DNA of 64,000 nucleotides from Acidovorax sp. NCPPB 3576 (GTDB lineage Bacteria; Pseudomonadota; Gammaproteobacteria; Burkholderiales; Burkholderiaceae_C), in the NCBI RefSeq assembly GCF_028473605.1, contig NZ_CP097267.1:62001-126000 (forward strand). The letters run 5' to 3'. The position numbers were made by a program, and so were the translations under genes. The notes below the pieces were generated by a model. That model had not been told where the DNA came from. It worked only from the letters and a program-made list of their open reading frames with translations, and made no database searches. Below are positions 18,030 to 27,351 of this stretch, one piece after another (position 1 is the stretch's first letter; every line of letters begins with the position of its first letter).

Positions 18030-19988
18030 TCACTTCTGCACGAGGTATTCGGGGCTGGCCATCACCAGCAGCACGGCCGCGGCGACGCGGTTGAGCTGGA
18101 CGGCGGCGGTGCTGCTCGCCGTGACGGGCGTGGTGTTCAGCGCGGCCACGATGCGGCCCTGTGTGGCGGCGGACACCTGGCCTGCCGACAGCAGCAGCAC
18201 CGCCTTGCGCACCAGGGCCGTGGCGTCGGCCACCAGCGGCAGCAGGTTGGCGTAGGTGCAGGCGATGTCGAAGCCGTTGCTCGCGTTGCTGGCGTTTTGC
18301 GGCAGGTCGGGCGCGTTCACGAAGATGCCGTTGCGGATGGCGTTCTGCATGAAGTTCAGGTAGCCGCTCACGCTGGTTTCGTTGACGATCTGGAACTCCG
18401 GCGCGACCTGGCCGTTGGCGGCCATGGCGGTGGCAGGCGGCACGTAGCCAGGGCGAAAGAAGTTGAACACCGATCCCGCGCGCATCGGGCTTTGCCCCAG
18501 GCGCGTGGCGGGGTCGCTCAGGTCGCCGATCTTCCAGCTGCCCTGCGCGGAGCGCAGCCCGAAGGTGCGGCCCCATTGCACGAAGCGCACCATGGGCTCG
18601 CGCAGGCGGCCGAACTGCGGGTTCGAGAGCCCCGTGGCGCTGCGCGCTTCGGCATCGAGCAGCACGGCGGCCACCACCGCGCGCAGGTCGCCCCGGGTGC
18701 CGCTGCCGTTGTTGGCGAACGCCGCCGCCACGCGCGCCACGTAGGCCGGGCTGGGGTTGCTGGTCACCAGGCGCTGGATGAGCTGGCGGCCGATGAAGGG
18801 GCCGACGTTGGGGTGGTTGAAGAGGGTATCGAGCGCCGTCTTGAGCGCCGCCTCGCCGGGCGTGCCGCCGCCGACGGTGGTGCCCAGGAAGGTCGCGGCC
18901 AGCGTGGAATGCCGGCTGGCGGTGAGCACCATCGGCAGCCGGGCCTGCTGCGGGCTGGGCACGGTGCTGGTGCCCACGGTGGTGGGCTGGTTCTGGCTGC
19001 GGTCGTAGTCGTAGCCGGTGAACACGCGCGCCAGGTTGCTCACGTCGGCGGCGGTGTAGCTCTCCAGCCGGTTGCCGCTGCCGTCGCGCTGCTCGGTGCC
19101 GTCGGCGTTGAGCTGGTACAGGCCCAGCGTGAACAGCTGCATCACCTCGCGGGCGTAGTTCTCGTCGGGCTGGCGGCCGGTGCGCGCGTCTTCCTTCTGG
19201 TTGCCGCGCGTGTTCAGGTACACGCCCATGGCCGGGTTCAGCGTCACGGCCTCCAGCAGCGCGCGGAAATTGCCGAGCGCGTGCGTGTTGAGCACGTCCC
19301 AGTAGCCGGCGGCGAGAAAGGCGTTCCAGGTCTGGTCCAGGCCGTTGACCGAGACCACCATGATCTCCGACAGGGCCAGCGCCACCCGCTTGCGCACTGC
19401 GTCGCCCGCGGTGAACAGCTGGTTCCACAGCATGAAGTCGGCCGGGTAGGCCGCGTTGTACAGGCGCGTGTCGGCATTGGCCACGCCGTAGCCGCGCTGG
19501 GTGAGCCAGTCGGTGCCCGTCGTGCCGATGGGCTGGGCGAACTGGTCGGCCAGCCAGGCGGCGTAGCCCCGGGCGCGCACCTCGGCGATGGCCTCGTCGG
19601 TGGCCGAGAACTGCGCCTGCAGCAGAAAACGCGCGGCCTCCTCGTCGGTGGCCGGGGCGTTCACGGCGCCCGTGCCGCCGCCCGAGGGCGCCGGGCTGGG
19701 GGCCGGGGTGCCCGCGGCGGGCGGCGCGCTGGTGCCGCTGTCTTCGCTGCCGCCCCCGCCGCCGCAGGCCGACAGCAGGGCGGCCGCCAGCGCGGCGGCG
19801 CCGGCGGCCGGGGCGCCAGGGGAGGGGGTAACCGAGGGCGAGTGAGAGGGGGTGGGCTGCGGGGCCGGCGAGGGGCCTGGCGGGGAGGCCGCAGGGCGGT
19901 CGGAGCTGAGGGCGGGTGCCGCGGGGGTCAGCATCATGGGCGTCTGTCCCGGGCGAACGGGAAGGGGGCGGATGGGGACACGGGGCAT
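18030..19988 (-). CDS. DUF1800 protein, probable lipoprotein
   Basis: A 652-residue DUF1800 member. Motifs include AARFLLQAQFSATDEAIAEV, RKRVALALSEIMVVS, NPAMGVYLNTRGNQKEDA, DENYAREVMQLFTLGLYQLN, and near the C-terminus REPMVRFVQWGRTFGL and AGSVFNFFRPGYVPP. The N-terminal about 100 residues are Pro/Ser/Ala-rich and contain LLSACGGGGGSEDS, a lipobox-like site, but preceded by an unusually long, uncharged stretch rather than a normal signal. The start is therefore uncertain: ATG at 19988 or the ATG pair at about 19937. It precedes the DUF1501 gene on the same strand. DUF1800/DUF1501 pairs are widespread in beta-proteobacteria and are thought to work outside the cytoplasm. Confidence 0.82.
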   Translation of the reverse strand: MPRVPIRPLPVRPGQTPMMLTPAAPALSSDRPAASPPGPSPAPQPTPSHSPSVTPSPGAPAAGAAALAAALLSACGGGGGSEDSGTSAPPAAGTPAPSPAPSGGGTGAVNAPATDEEAARFLLQAQFSATDEAIAEVRARGYAAWLADQFAQPIGTTGTDWLTQRGYGVANADTRLYNAAYPADFMLWNQLFTAGDAVRKRVALALSEIMVVSVNGLDQTWNAFLAAGYWDVLNTHALGNFRALLEAVTLNPAMGVYLNTRGNQKEDARTGRQPDENYAREVMQLFTLGLYQLNADGTEQRDGSGNRLESYTAADVSNLARVFTGYDYDRSQNQPTTVGTSTVPSPQQARLPMVLTASRHSTLAATFLGTTVGGGTPGEAALKTALDTLFNHPNVGPFIGRQLIQRLVTSNPSPAYVARVAAAFANNGSGTRGDLRAVVAAVLLDAEARSATGLSNPQFGRLREPMVRFVQWGRTFGLRSAQGSWKIGDLSDPATRLGQSPMRAGSVFNFFRPGYVPPATAMAANGQVAPEFQIVNETSVSGYLNFMQNAIRNGIFVNAPDLPQNASNASNGFDIACTYANLLPLVADATALVRKAVLLLSAGQVSAATQGRIVAALNTTPVTASSTAAVQLNRVAAAVLLVMASPEYLVQK

Positions 19989-20178
19989 CGCCGGGGCATC
20001 GGGGTGACGGCGGCGCGCGAGGAGGGGCGAGAATTTTGGGAACGGCGCGCCCGTGCATTCCGATGACCGGCCGATGCAGCTGTTACATCCGGTCTGTGTC
20101 TGGTTGTTACCGCCGCAGCAGGGGCTCCCTCATTCTGCTTCCTCGAGCGCCATGCCCGGCCGGCGCCCGGCCGCGCTG

Positions 20179-21198
20179 TCAGCGCCCCAGCCGCCGCGCC
20201 ACCTCGTCGTCCAGCGATGCCATGAACGCTTCCACGGCGCGCGTGTAGTCGCTGTCCAGGCCCAGGGTGCCGTTGATGTCGCCATGCGAGAGCGCCTGCG
20301 GCAGCACCTCGGCGCGGCCGCCCGTCTCGCGCACGCGGCGGGCCATGTGCACGGCCTGCTGGCAGGGGTGGTCCGGGCGCACGGTCGAGCACACGAACTG
20401 GAACGGCGCCGCGCCCGGCACGAGCTGGTCGTAGGGCGACAGCGCCGCCCAGTAGGCCGGGTTGTCGCCGAAGGCCTCGTCGTAGAGCGCGGCGTGGGGC
20501 GCCCCCATGAGGGCGGGCAGGTCCAGCACCGCGCTGTCCAGCGACACCGCGCCCAGCCAGGGCGCCGCGCCCGCGCGCTGCGCCAGCGCCGGCTGGGCGT
20601 TCAGCAGCGCCACCAGGTGCGCGCCCGCCGAATGGCCCATGAGCACGGTCCGGGTGCCGTCGGCCCCCCACTGCGCCGCCCGCTGCTGGACCGTGGCGAG
20701 GGCCGTGGCCACGTCGTGCGCCTGCAGCGCCACGCCCGTGTCCGGCAGCAGCCGGTAGTTGACCGACACCAGCACGAAGCCGAGCGGCACCCAGCGCGCC
20801 ACCTTCTCCTGCACCACGCGCTCCATGGCCTTGTCGCCCGTGCGCCACGCGCCGCCGTGGACCATGAAGAGGATCGGCGCCCGTGGCCCGGCGGCCGGCC
20901 GCGCGGAGGCGGGCGGCAGGTACACGTCCATGCGTTGCAGCGGGTCGTTGCCGTAGGGCTCGTCGAAGAGGCGCTGCACGCCTTCGGGCAGCCGCGAAAT
21001 GCTGCCGGTGCCGTCATGCAGGAATCCCGCGGCCTTCAGGCCACCGCCCCCGGCGAAGCGCCCCTGCCACGGGCTTTGGGCCTGTGCCGGCGGCGCCATC
21101 GCGGCGGCAAAGGCCAGCAGCAGCGCGGCCACGGCCGGGCGGAACAAAGGGGGTGAAACGCGGCAGGGTTGTGGGTGGACAGTGGCGTGGGCGGTCAT
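20179..21198 (-). CDS. Secreted alpha/beta-hydrolase (carboxylesterase family)
   Basis: The 339-residue protein has an N-terminal signal peptide (AVAALLLAFAAAMAPPAQA, cleaved near residue 40). The hydrolase fold shows the oxyanion-hole motif FMVHGGAWRTGD and the nucleophile elbow GHSAG (about residues 185-189). An acidic region and the late LSHGDINGTLG supply the remaining catalytic residues, including the His. This matches BD-FAE/HSL-like esterases acting on short acyl or aryl esters in the periplasm or medium; the substrate is not predictable. It is divergent from the response-regulator gene, with a 220-base gap. The downstream gap (19989-20178) holds no gene. Confidence 0.85.
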   Translation of the reverse strand: MTAHATVHPQPCRVSPPLFRPAVAALLLAFAAAMAPPAQAQSPWQGRFAGGGGLKAAGFLHDGTGSISRLPEGVQRLFDEPYGNDPLQRMDVYLPPASARPAAGPRAPILFMVHGGAWRTGDKAMERVVQEKVARWVPLGFVLVSVNYRLLPDTGVALQAHDVATALATVQQRAAQWGADGTRTVLMGHSAGAHLVALLNAQPALAQRAGAAPWLGAVSLDSAVLDLPALMGAPHAALYDEAFGDNPAYWAALSPYDQLVPGAAPFQFVCSTVRPDHPCQQAVHMARRVRETGGRAEVLPQALSHGDINGTLGLDSDYTRAVEAFMASLDDEVARRLGR

Positions 21199-21421
21199 GG
21201 CATCGGGCTCCGTGGGTTTTCAGTGGCTGCATTGCGAAGGGGGCAGGGCGCTGCGCCCTGCTCGCCACTGTGCCGCGCCACCGTTCCAAAACGATGGCCC
21301 GCGCATGCCAAGGTATGACAAACCATGACCGCTGCGCCAGGGGCTGTCATGGCCTGACACGGGCATGCCGATGGCGCCGCGGGCCGGCCCTACCATCGCG
21401 GTCAATCACAGGGGTTTTTCC

Positions 21422-22177
21422 ATGACCGATGCGCTGGGCCGGATTCTGGTGGCCGATGACGAACCCGACCTGCGGGCGCTGCTGGAGCGCTACCTGGGCG
21501 ACCACGGCTATGCCGTGCGCACGGTCGATGGCGCCGGCCCGCTCGACCGGCTGCTGGCGCGCGAGCGCTTCGACGTGCTGGTGCTGGATGTGATGATGCC
21601 GGGCGAGGACGGCCTGGCCATCTGCCGCCGCCTGCGCGCGCAGGGCGAGACCATTCCCATCCTCATGCTGACCGCCCGCGGCGACCCGGTGGACCGCATC
21701 GTCGGCCTGGAGATGGGCGCCGACGACTACCTGCCCAAGCCCTTTCAGCCGCGCGAACTGCTCGCGCGCATCCAGGCCATGGTGCGGCGCCAGCGCATGC
21801 TGGGTGCGCACGCCGGCCCCGCGCCCTCGGCCGGGCGCGTGGCGTTCGGCGATTTCACGCTGTGGCTGGACGAGCGCCGGCTGGAGCGCGCGGGGCAGGA
21901 CCTGCCCATCACCACCGCCGAATTCGCGCTGCTGCGCGTGCTGGCCGGCCACCCGCACCGCCCGCTGGGGCGCGACCGGCTCATCGCGCTCGCCCACGGG
22001 CCGGCGCATGCCGCCACCGACCGCAGCATCGACGTGCAGGTCATGCGCCTGCGCAAGCTGATCGAGGCGGACCCGGCCCGGCCGCGCTACATCCGCACCG
22101 TGTGGGGCGTGGGCTACGTGTTCGTGCCGGATGCCGCGGCCCCGCCGCCGGCCGATGGCGCGGAGGCCGCCCCATGA
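21422..22177 (+). CDS. OmpR-family response regulator
   Basis: The 251-residue protein has a receiver domain with the acidic pair in VADDEPDL (about 10-17), the phospho-acceptor Asp56 in VLDVMMPGEDG, the Thr/Ala switch in LMLTARG, and the Lys in YLPKPFQPREL. A winged-helix DNA-binding domain follows, with TTAEFALLRVLAGHP, RSIDVQVMRLRKLIE and the final YIRTVWGVGYVFV. The ATG at 21422 follows CAGGGG by a few bases. The stop overlaps the kinase gene as ATGA, so the two form one operon. The closest class is OmpR/EnvZ; regulated targets are not visible. The C-terminus has an Ala/Pro-rich tail. Confidence 0.92.
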   Translation: MTDALGRILVADDEPDLRALLERYLGDHGYAVRTVDGAGPLDRLLARERFDVLVLDVMMPGEDGLAICRRLRAQGETIPILMLTARGDPVDRIVGLEMGADDYLPKPFQPRELLARIQAMVRRQRMLGAHAGPAPSAGRVAFGDFTLWLDERRLERAGQDLPITTAEFALLRVLAGHPHRPLGRDRLIALAHGPAHAATDRSIDVQVMRLRKLIEADPARPRYIRTVWGVGYVFVPDAAAPPPADGAEAAP

Positions 22178-23595
22178 GCGCGCCGGCCGGCTCCGCGTCC
22201 GGTGCGCGCCGCGCGCGCTGGCCGCGCAGCCTGCTCGGTCGGCAGTGGCTGCTGGTGGCGGCCCTGGTGGTGCTGGGCCAGCTGTGTGCGGCCTGGCTGG
22301 CGCGGCAGATGATCCTGCGCCCCCGCGCCGACCAGGTGGCCGAGGGCGTGGCCCGCCAGGTCGATGCGCTGCGCGCCGGGCTGGCCGCGCTGCCGCCCGC
22401 GCAGCGGGCGGCGTTCGCCGACGCCTTCAACCACCGCGCCCGGCAGCTGGCCGGCACGGCCGCTGGCGCTGCGCCCGGTGCACGGCCCTCGCCCGTGGAG
22501 CGGACTTTCATGCAGGCCGTGGAGCGCCGCCTGGCCGCCGATGCCGGCAGCACTGGCGCCGACACCGCCCCCCGCTGGCGGCGCGACGAGGCCGGCGGGC
22601 TCGTGCTGCGCGTGTCCTTCGACGGCGCGGACCACTGGCTGGGCCTGCCCGGCCTGTTCCCCACGCGGGAGGCCACGGGCGCCTGGCTGATGGCCACGGC
22701 GGCCGGCATGCTGCTGGCGCTGGCCGGGGCCTGGTGGCTGCAGCGGCACCTGCACCGGCCGCTGGCGCGCGTGGTGGCGGCGGCCCGGCGCATCGCACGC
22801 GGCCAGCCGCCACCGCCCCTGCCCGAGGAGGGCCCCGAGGAACTCGCCACCGTCAGCCGCAGCATCAACGCCATGGCGCTCGCCCTGGCCCGCGCCGACC
22901 ACGACCGCGCGCTGATGCTGGCCGGCGTGTCGCACGATCTGCGCACGCCGCTCACCAAGCTGCGCCTGGGCGTGGAGATCGCGCAGCCCCGGCTGGATGG
23001 CGACCTGGCCGCCAGCATGGCGCGCAGCATCGACGAGATGGATGCCATCGTCGGCCAGTTCCTCGACTTCGCCCGCGTGGGCGAGGCCGAGGCCCCGGTG
23101 CGCGAATCGCTCGACGCCCTGGCCGACGCCGTCGCCCAGGCCCAGGCGGACCACGGCCGCACCGTGCGCGTGGAGCCGGGCGGCGCCCCGCCGCTGCCCC
23201 TGCGCCCCCAGGCCCTGCGCCGCGCCGTGGACAACCTGGTGGAGAACGCCTGGCGCCACGGCGCCGCCCCCGTGGTGCTGCGCACGGGCGGGGCCGCGCC
23301 GGGGGCGGCCGCGTGGATCGAGGTGCAGGACGGCGGCCCGGGCATCGCGCCGCAGGACCTCGCCCGCGTGCGCGAGCCGTTCGCGCGCGGCGGCGCGGCG
23401 CGCTCGGGGTCGCCGGGGGCGGGGCTGGGCCTGGCGATCGTGGAGCGCGTGGCGCGGGCGCACGGGGGCGCGCTGGAACTGCATGGCGCGCCCGGGCAGG
23501 GGCTGCGGGCGCGCATCGTGCTGCCGCGGGACACCGGCGCCGGTGGTCTGGAAGAGGGTTCAAGCAAAATAGGGCCCCAGCGCAATCAGGACTAG
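22174..23595 (+). CDS. EnvZ-like sensor histidine kinase
   Basis: A 473-residue membrane kinase. Two transmembrane segments (about residues 24-42 and about 168-188) flank a periplasmic domain, followed by a HAMP region, the H-box GVSHDLRTPLTKLRLGVEI, the N-box RAVDNLVENAWRH, the G1 box VQDGGPGIAPQD and the G2 box GAGLGLAIVERV. It should phosphorylate the preceding OmpR-type regulator. The start overlaps the regulator stop. The last residues (KIGPQRNQD) and the TAG stop are encoded inside an intergenic repeat at 23577-23624, so the natural C-terminus has probably been replaced by repeat sequence. The stimulus is unknown. Confidence 0.92.
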   Translation: MSAPAGSASGARRARWPRSLLGRQWLLVAALVVLGQLCAAWLARQMILRPRADQVAEGVARQVDALRAGLAALPPAQRAAFADAFNHRARQLAGTAAGAAPGARPSPVERTFMQAVERRLAADAGSTGADTAPRWRRDEAGGLVLRVSFDGADHWLGLPGLFPTREATGAWLMATAAGMLLALAGAWWLQRHLHRPLARVVAAARRIARGQPPPPLPEEGPEELATVSRSINAMALALARADHDRALMLAGVSHDLRTPLTKLRLGVEIAQPRLDGDLAASMARSIDEMDAIVGQFLDFARVGEAEAPVRESLDALADAVAQAQADHGRTVRVEPGGAPPLPLRPQALRRAVDNLVENAWRHGAAPVVLRTGGAAPGAAAWIEVQDGGPGIAPQDLARVREPFARGGAARSGSPGAGLGLAIVERVARAHGGALELHGAPGQGLRARIVLPRDTGAGGLEEGSSKIGPQRNQD

Positions 23596-23624
23596 GGCAT
23601 GTCGCTATTAAATCAATAGCATTG
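23577..23624. repeat. Short intergenic repeat, copy 1 (ACTAGGGCAT / GCTATT palindrome)
   Basis: This copy carries CCAGCGCAATCAGG, ACTAGGGCAT and the palindrome GCTATT AAATC AATAGC. The TAG within ACTAGGG is the stop codon of the sensor-kinase gene. Other full copies are at 24869-24915, 35705-35753 and, inverted, 56791-56837. Confidence 0.85.
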
Positions 23625-23726
23625 TCCGGGCCGGTTTGCACCGCCGCAGCGGTCCTGGCTCCTGGCTCCGGCAGGAGGGAGCCGGGCCGCTGAGCCCGTT
23701 CCACGCCCCACCACGCTGCCCCTTCC

Positions 23727-24839
23727 ATGCCCATGCCTTTGCGAACCCTGTGCGGCGCGGCCTTGCTGCTGCTCGCCAGCGCATGCACGGCCGTCCCACC
23801 GGCTTCGACGGCGCCTGCGCCCGCCACCTTCCCCGGCGCATCGTGGGAGCCCCAGCCCGTCGCGGAACAGGGGCCGGCCTGCCGCCGCAGTCTCGAAGCC
23901 GCCGGCGACGACCTTCGCACCCTGGACACGACCGCCCTGATGGCGGTGCAGGACGGCCGGGTGCTGTTCGAGTACGGCCCGGTGGAGGCGGTCAGCATCG
24001 TGTTTTCGGTGCGCAAGAGCGTGCTGGCGATGCTGTACGGCAAGTATGTGGCGAACGGCACCATCGACCTCGGCCGCACGCTGGCGGACCTGGGCATCGA
24101 CGACACGGGCGGCCTGCTGCCGATCGAGCGGCAGGCGACATTGCGCGACCTGCTCACGGCGCGGTCGGGCATCTACCATGCGGCCGCCAACGGGGGCGAC
24201 GACGCGGCGGCCGCGCCGGCGCGCGGCTCCCAGGTGCCGGGCCGCTATTTCCTCTACAACAACTGGGACTTCAATGCCGCGGGCACGGCGTTCGAGCGGC
24301 TGACCGGCCGTGGCATCTACCAGGCCTTCGCGCACGATCTGGCCGCGCCGCTGCAGCTGCAGGACTTCGACCCGGCGCGCCACGTGCGCAGCGGCGACGC
24401 CCGGCGTTCCGAGCACCTGGCCTATCCCTTCTTCCTTTCCACGCGCGACATGGCGCGGCTGGGCCATCTGATGCTGCAGCAGGGCCGCTGGCGCGGGCAG
24501 CAGATCGTTCCGGCGGACTGGGTGGCGCAGATCACGCGGCAGACGACCCCCGCCTCGCAGATGCACCCGGCGCACACCGCGCGGCGCGGCTTCGGGTACG
24601 GCTATTTGTGGTGGCTGCTGCAGGAGCCGCCGGACTCGCCCCTGGCAGGCGCCTACATGGCCTGGGGCGTGCACGGCCAGTACCTCCTGGTGGTGCCGAA
24701 ACGGCAGATGGTGATCGCGCACAAGCGCCAGGTGCCGGTGGCGGGGGACTGGAACGTCAGCTGGGTCGGGCCGAAGGCGTTCTTGCACGCCGCCCGCCTG
24801 CTGGCGGCCGCGCCTTGCCGGGCCGGCGAGGCGCCCTGA
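23727..24839 (+). CDS. Serine hydrolase lipoprotein (class C beta-lactamase-like)
   Basis: The 370-residue product begins with a lipoprotein signal, LCGAALLLLASAC, with Cys near residue 20. The penicillin-binding/beta-lactamase class C fold is indicated by the nucleophile motif SVRKS (S-x-x-K), the second motif FLYNNWDFN (Y-x-N) and a late WGVHGQYLLVV segment in the place of the K/H-T-G box. The domain also contains LRDLLTARSGIYH and GYLWWLL, common in esterase-type members (EstB/6-aminohexanoate-dimer-hydrolase-like). It is most likely an envelope esterase or peptidase; a true beta-lactamase is unlikely given the divergent third motif. It lies between two copies of the intergenic repeat. Confidence 0.82.
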   Translation: MPMPLRTLCGAALLLLASACTAVPPASTAPAPATFPGASWEPQPVAEQGPACRRSLEAAGDDLRTLDTTALMAVQDGRVLFEYGPVEAVSIVFSVRKSVLAMLYGKYVANGTIDLGRTLADLGIDDTGGLLPIERQATLRDLLTARSGIYHAAANGGDDAAAAPARGSQVPGRYFLYNNWDFNAAGTAFERLTGRGIYQAFAHDLAAPLQLQDFDPARHVRSGDARRSEHLAYPFFLSTRDMARLGHLMLQQGRWRGQQIVPADWVAQITRQTTPASQMHPAHTARRGFGYGYLWWLLQEPPDSPLAGAYMAWGVHGQYLLVVPKRQMVIAHKRQVPVAGDWNVSWVGPKAFLHAARLLAAAPCRAGEAP

Positions 24840-24868
24840 TCGGCCCGCGAACAGCAACGAAAAAGGCC

Positions 24869-24915
24869 GCTGGCGCAATCGGTACTAGGGCATATTGCTA
24901 TTGAATTTGTAGCGA
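24869..24915. repeat. Short intergenic repeat, copy 2
   Basis: It has GCTGGCGCAATCGGT, ACTAGGGCAT and GCTATTGAATTTGTAGC, between the convergent hydrolase and chemoreceptor genes. Read on the minus strand it provides the last five residues (SLQIQ) and the TAG stop of the chemoreceptor gene. Confidence 0.85.
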
Positions 24916-26868
24916 ATCACCCGGCTGCGCCACCGCATCCCCGGCCCCCAGCCGGAACACCCCCGCCGCCCGCACCAGTTCCTCCGCCTGCGCCCGCAGG
25001 CTGTTCGCCGCGGCGGCCATCTCCTCGACCAGCGCGGCGTTCTGCTGGGTGGCCTGGTCCATCTCGGTGACGGCCTCGCCCACCTGGGAGACGCCCAGCG
25101 ACTGCTCGTGGCTGGCCGCGCTGATCTCGCCCATGATGTCCGTCACGCGGCGGATGGCGGTGACCACGTCGGTCATGGTGCTGCCCGCCTGGTCGGCCAG
25201 GGCGCTGCCCTGCGCCACCCGCTCCACGCTGGCGCCGATCAGCGCCTTGATCTCCTTGGCCGCCTCGGCGCTGCGGCCGGCCAGGCTGCGCACCTCGCCG
25301 GCCACGACGGCGAAGCCCCGGCCCTGCTCGCCCGCGCGGGCGGCTTCCACCGCGGCGTTCAGCGCGAGGATGTTGGTCTGGAAGGCGATGCCGTCGATCA
25401 CGCCGATGATGTCGCCGATCTTGCGCGAGGCGGCGTGGATGCCCTGCATGGTCTCCACCACGCGCGTGACCACGGCGCCGCCCTGCACGGCCACGGTGCT
25501 GGCGTGTTCGGCGAGCTGGTTGGCCTGCCGCGCGCTGTCGGCGTTCTGGCGCACGGTGGCGGTCATCTCCTCCATCGAGGCGGCGGTTTCCTCCAGGGCG
25601 CTGGCCTGGGCCTCGGTGCGGGCCGACAGGTCCATGTTGCCCTGGGCGATCTGGGCGCTGGCGGTGGCCACGCCCTCGGAGCCGCTGCGCACCTGCGCCA
25701 CCATGGGCTTGAGGCGCGCGCGCATCTGCTGCTGCGCGGCGATGAGCCGGCCCACCTCGTTGCTGCCGTGGGCGGTGTCCTCGCCGCTCAGGTCGCCCGC
25801 GGCCACGGCGCTGGCCAGGTCCACGGCCTGCGCCAGCGGCCGGGTGATGGATCGCACGAAGACCGCCGCCAGCCCGCCCGCGAGGCCCAGCGCCAGCGCC
25901 ATGGCCAGCGCGGCGACACCCAGGGCGCGCTGGTGGCGGGCCACGCGCTGCTGCAGCGCGGCGTCCAGGCTGGCCATGGCGGTGGCGTTCAGGGCGCTCA
26001 GCGCCTCGATGGTGGCCGAGAGATCGTCGAAGTAGTCCTTGGCGGGCAGGGTGATCTCGGTGGCCTGGAGCAGCCCCCGGTCGGCCAGGCCGCGCGATGC
26101 GGCCACGCGCTGGCGCACGGCCGGCACCTGGGCGCCCAGCGCCTGCTGCAGGCCGGCATCCCCGGCCATGGCGCGGTCGAAATTGCGGAAGGTGCTTTCC
26201 TCCAGCTCGCCCACGCGCTGCTGCAGCGCCTGCAGCGAGCCCTTGCCCTCGGGCGGCAGGCTGGCGCGCGCCAGATACCCGGCGCCCTGGCCGCGCAGCA
26301 GGCCGATTTTTTCGCCCAGCAGTGGGGCGTGGACCAGCGAGGCCTGGATCAGGTCCTGCGTGGCGGTGTCGGGATCGGTCTGGAAGCCGTAGGCGTGCAG
26401 CAGCTCCTCGCTCACCCGCAGCAGGTCGGCCACCAGCTGCGTGTGCTGCGCCAGGGCCTGCGCGGCGGGCAGCGCGCGGGCCGCCACGGCCTGCTCCAGC
26501 GCGCGCCAGGCCTGCGCCGCGTCGGCCCAGGCCTTGACCTGCGCGGCGGGTGCCGCGGCGGCCGCCATCTGCCGGTCGGCCTCGGCCAGGGCCTGGTTCA
26601 TCGCATCGCGCACGGCGGGCCGGCGCGCGCCCAGCACCTCGTCCCCGTTGAGCATGGCGGCCGACAGGCCCCGGTGCACCTGCAGCCACTGCGCGGCCTG
26701 GTTGACCGCGATGATGGCCGGCGCGCCCGTGCTCTCATGGCGCGCGTCGCCGATCTCCTGCAGCGCGCCGCGCACGTACAGCCCGGTGGGCAGCGCGGAC
26801 ATCAGCACGGCGATCACGCCGAGGATCAGGAATTTCTGAAGCAGGGTGAGGCGGTGGAGGAGGGGCAT
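24898..26868 (-). CDS. Methyl-accepting chemotaxis protein
   Basis: A 656-residue chemoreceptor. The first transmembrane segment (about 12-30, [20 protein letters not shown]) is followed by a large periplasmic domain. Its segment [13 protein letters not shown] resembles nitrate/nitrite-sensing (NIT) domains, which would fit detection of a small anion; this is tentative. A second membrane segment (about 325-345) leads to HAMP ([21 protein letters not shown]) and the signalling domain, whose hairpin tip is the near-invariant region starting [20 protein letters not shown]. Methylation-type helices flank it ([20 protein letters not shown]). It is divergent from the arsenic operon. The C-terminal residues come from an intergenic repeat. 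Confidence 0.93.
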   Translation of the reverse strand: MPLLHRLTLLQKFLILGVIAVLMSALPTGLYVRGALQEIGDARHESTGAPAIIAVNQAAQWLQVHRGLSAAMLNGDEVLGARRPAVRDAMNQALAEADRQMAAAAAPAAQVKAWADAAQAWRALEQAVAARALPAAQALAQHTQLVADLLRVSEELLHAYGFQTDPDTATQDLIQASLVHAPLLGEKIGLLRGQGAGYLARASLPPEGKGSLQALQQRVGELEESTFRNFDRAMAGDAGLQQALGAQVPAVRQRVAASRGLADRGLLQATEITLPAKDYFDDLSATIEALSALNATAMASLDAALQQRVARHQRALGVAALAMALALGLAGGLAAVFVRSITRPLAQAVDLASAVAAGDLSGEDTAHGSNEVGRLIAAQQQMRARLKPMVAQVRSGSEGVATASAQIAQGNMDLSARTEAQASALEETAASMEEMTATVRQNADSARQANQLAEHASTVAVQGGAVVTRVVETMQGIHAASRKIGDIIGVIDGIAFQTNILALNAAVEAARAGEQGRGFAVVAGEVRSLAGRSAEAAKEIKALIGASVERVAQGSALADQAGSTMTDVVTAIRRVTDIMGEISAASHEQSLGVSQVGEAVTEMDQATQQNAALVEEMAAAANSLRAQAEELVRAAGVFRLGAGDAVAQPGDSLQIQ

Positions 26869-26973
26869 TTTGTGTAAACAAATGTTTGGTTCTGGGGTTT
26901 AGCAAGACATGTGCCTTGGTTTCTTCTCCTTGTTTTCAGCTTAATATTTCAATGATTGTTGTATAGTCGAATC

Positions 26974-27297
26974 ATGAACGAATCCGATGTTGTCCGAGCC
27001 CTCGCCGCCTTGGCGCAGGAAGTGCGCCTGCGGGTTTTCCGGGCGCTGGTGGTCGCGGGGGAAGAGGGGCTCACGCCCGGCGCCCTGGCCGAGCGGCTGG
27101 AGATCGCGCCCAACACCCTGTCCTTTCACCTCAAGGAGCTGACCCACGCGGGGCTCATCAGCCAGGAGCGCCAGGGCCGCAATCTGATCTACCGCGCCGC
27201 CTATCCGGCCATGAACGCGCTGCTGGCCTATCTCACCGAGAACTGCTGCCAGGGCGCGCCGTGCCTTCCCGAGACCGCTGCATCCTGCCGCTGCTAG
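26974..27297 (+). CDS. arsR: ArsR-family arsenite-responsive repressor
   Basis: The 107-residue winged-helix protein has LAALAQEVRLRVFRALVVAG and the recognition helix region PNTLSFHLKELTHAGLIS. Its metalloid-binding cysteines lie at the C-terminus (ENCCQGAPC and a final CRC) rather than in the first DNA-binding helix, as in other ArsR types with C-terminal sites. Arsenite or antimonite binding would release it from its operator. A promoter-like TATAGT at 26962-26967 and an A/T-rich, partly dyad-symmetric patch (TTCAATGATTGTTGTAT) lie just before the ATG at 26974, a suitable autoregulatory operator. It heads arsR-arsC-acr3-arsH. Confidence 0.9.
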   Translation: MNESDVVRALAALAQEVRLRVFRALVVAGEEGLTPGALAERLEIAPNTLSFHLKELTHAGLISQERQGRNLIYRAAYPAMNALLAYLTENCCQGAPCLPETAASCRC

Positions 27298-27351
27298 TGG
27301 TGCCTGCCAGCCCAGGCCACCCGTCGAAACGCCATTCATCCGGAGCCTTCC

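Noticed and set aside
16540..20058. A 1172-codon open frame spanning two genes
   Set aside because: Only its 3' part from 18003 is protein-like (DUF1501). The upstream part is the wrong frame of the DUF1800 gene.
18015..20066. A 683-codon plus-strand frame opposite the DUF1800 gene
   Set aside because: Its composition is His/Gly/Arg/Ala-rich without motifs; the opposite strand carries the real gene.
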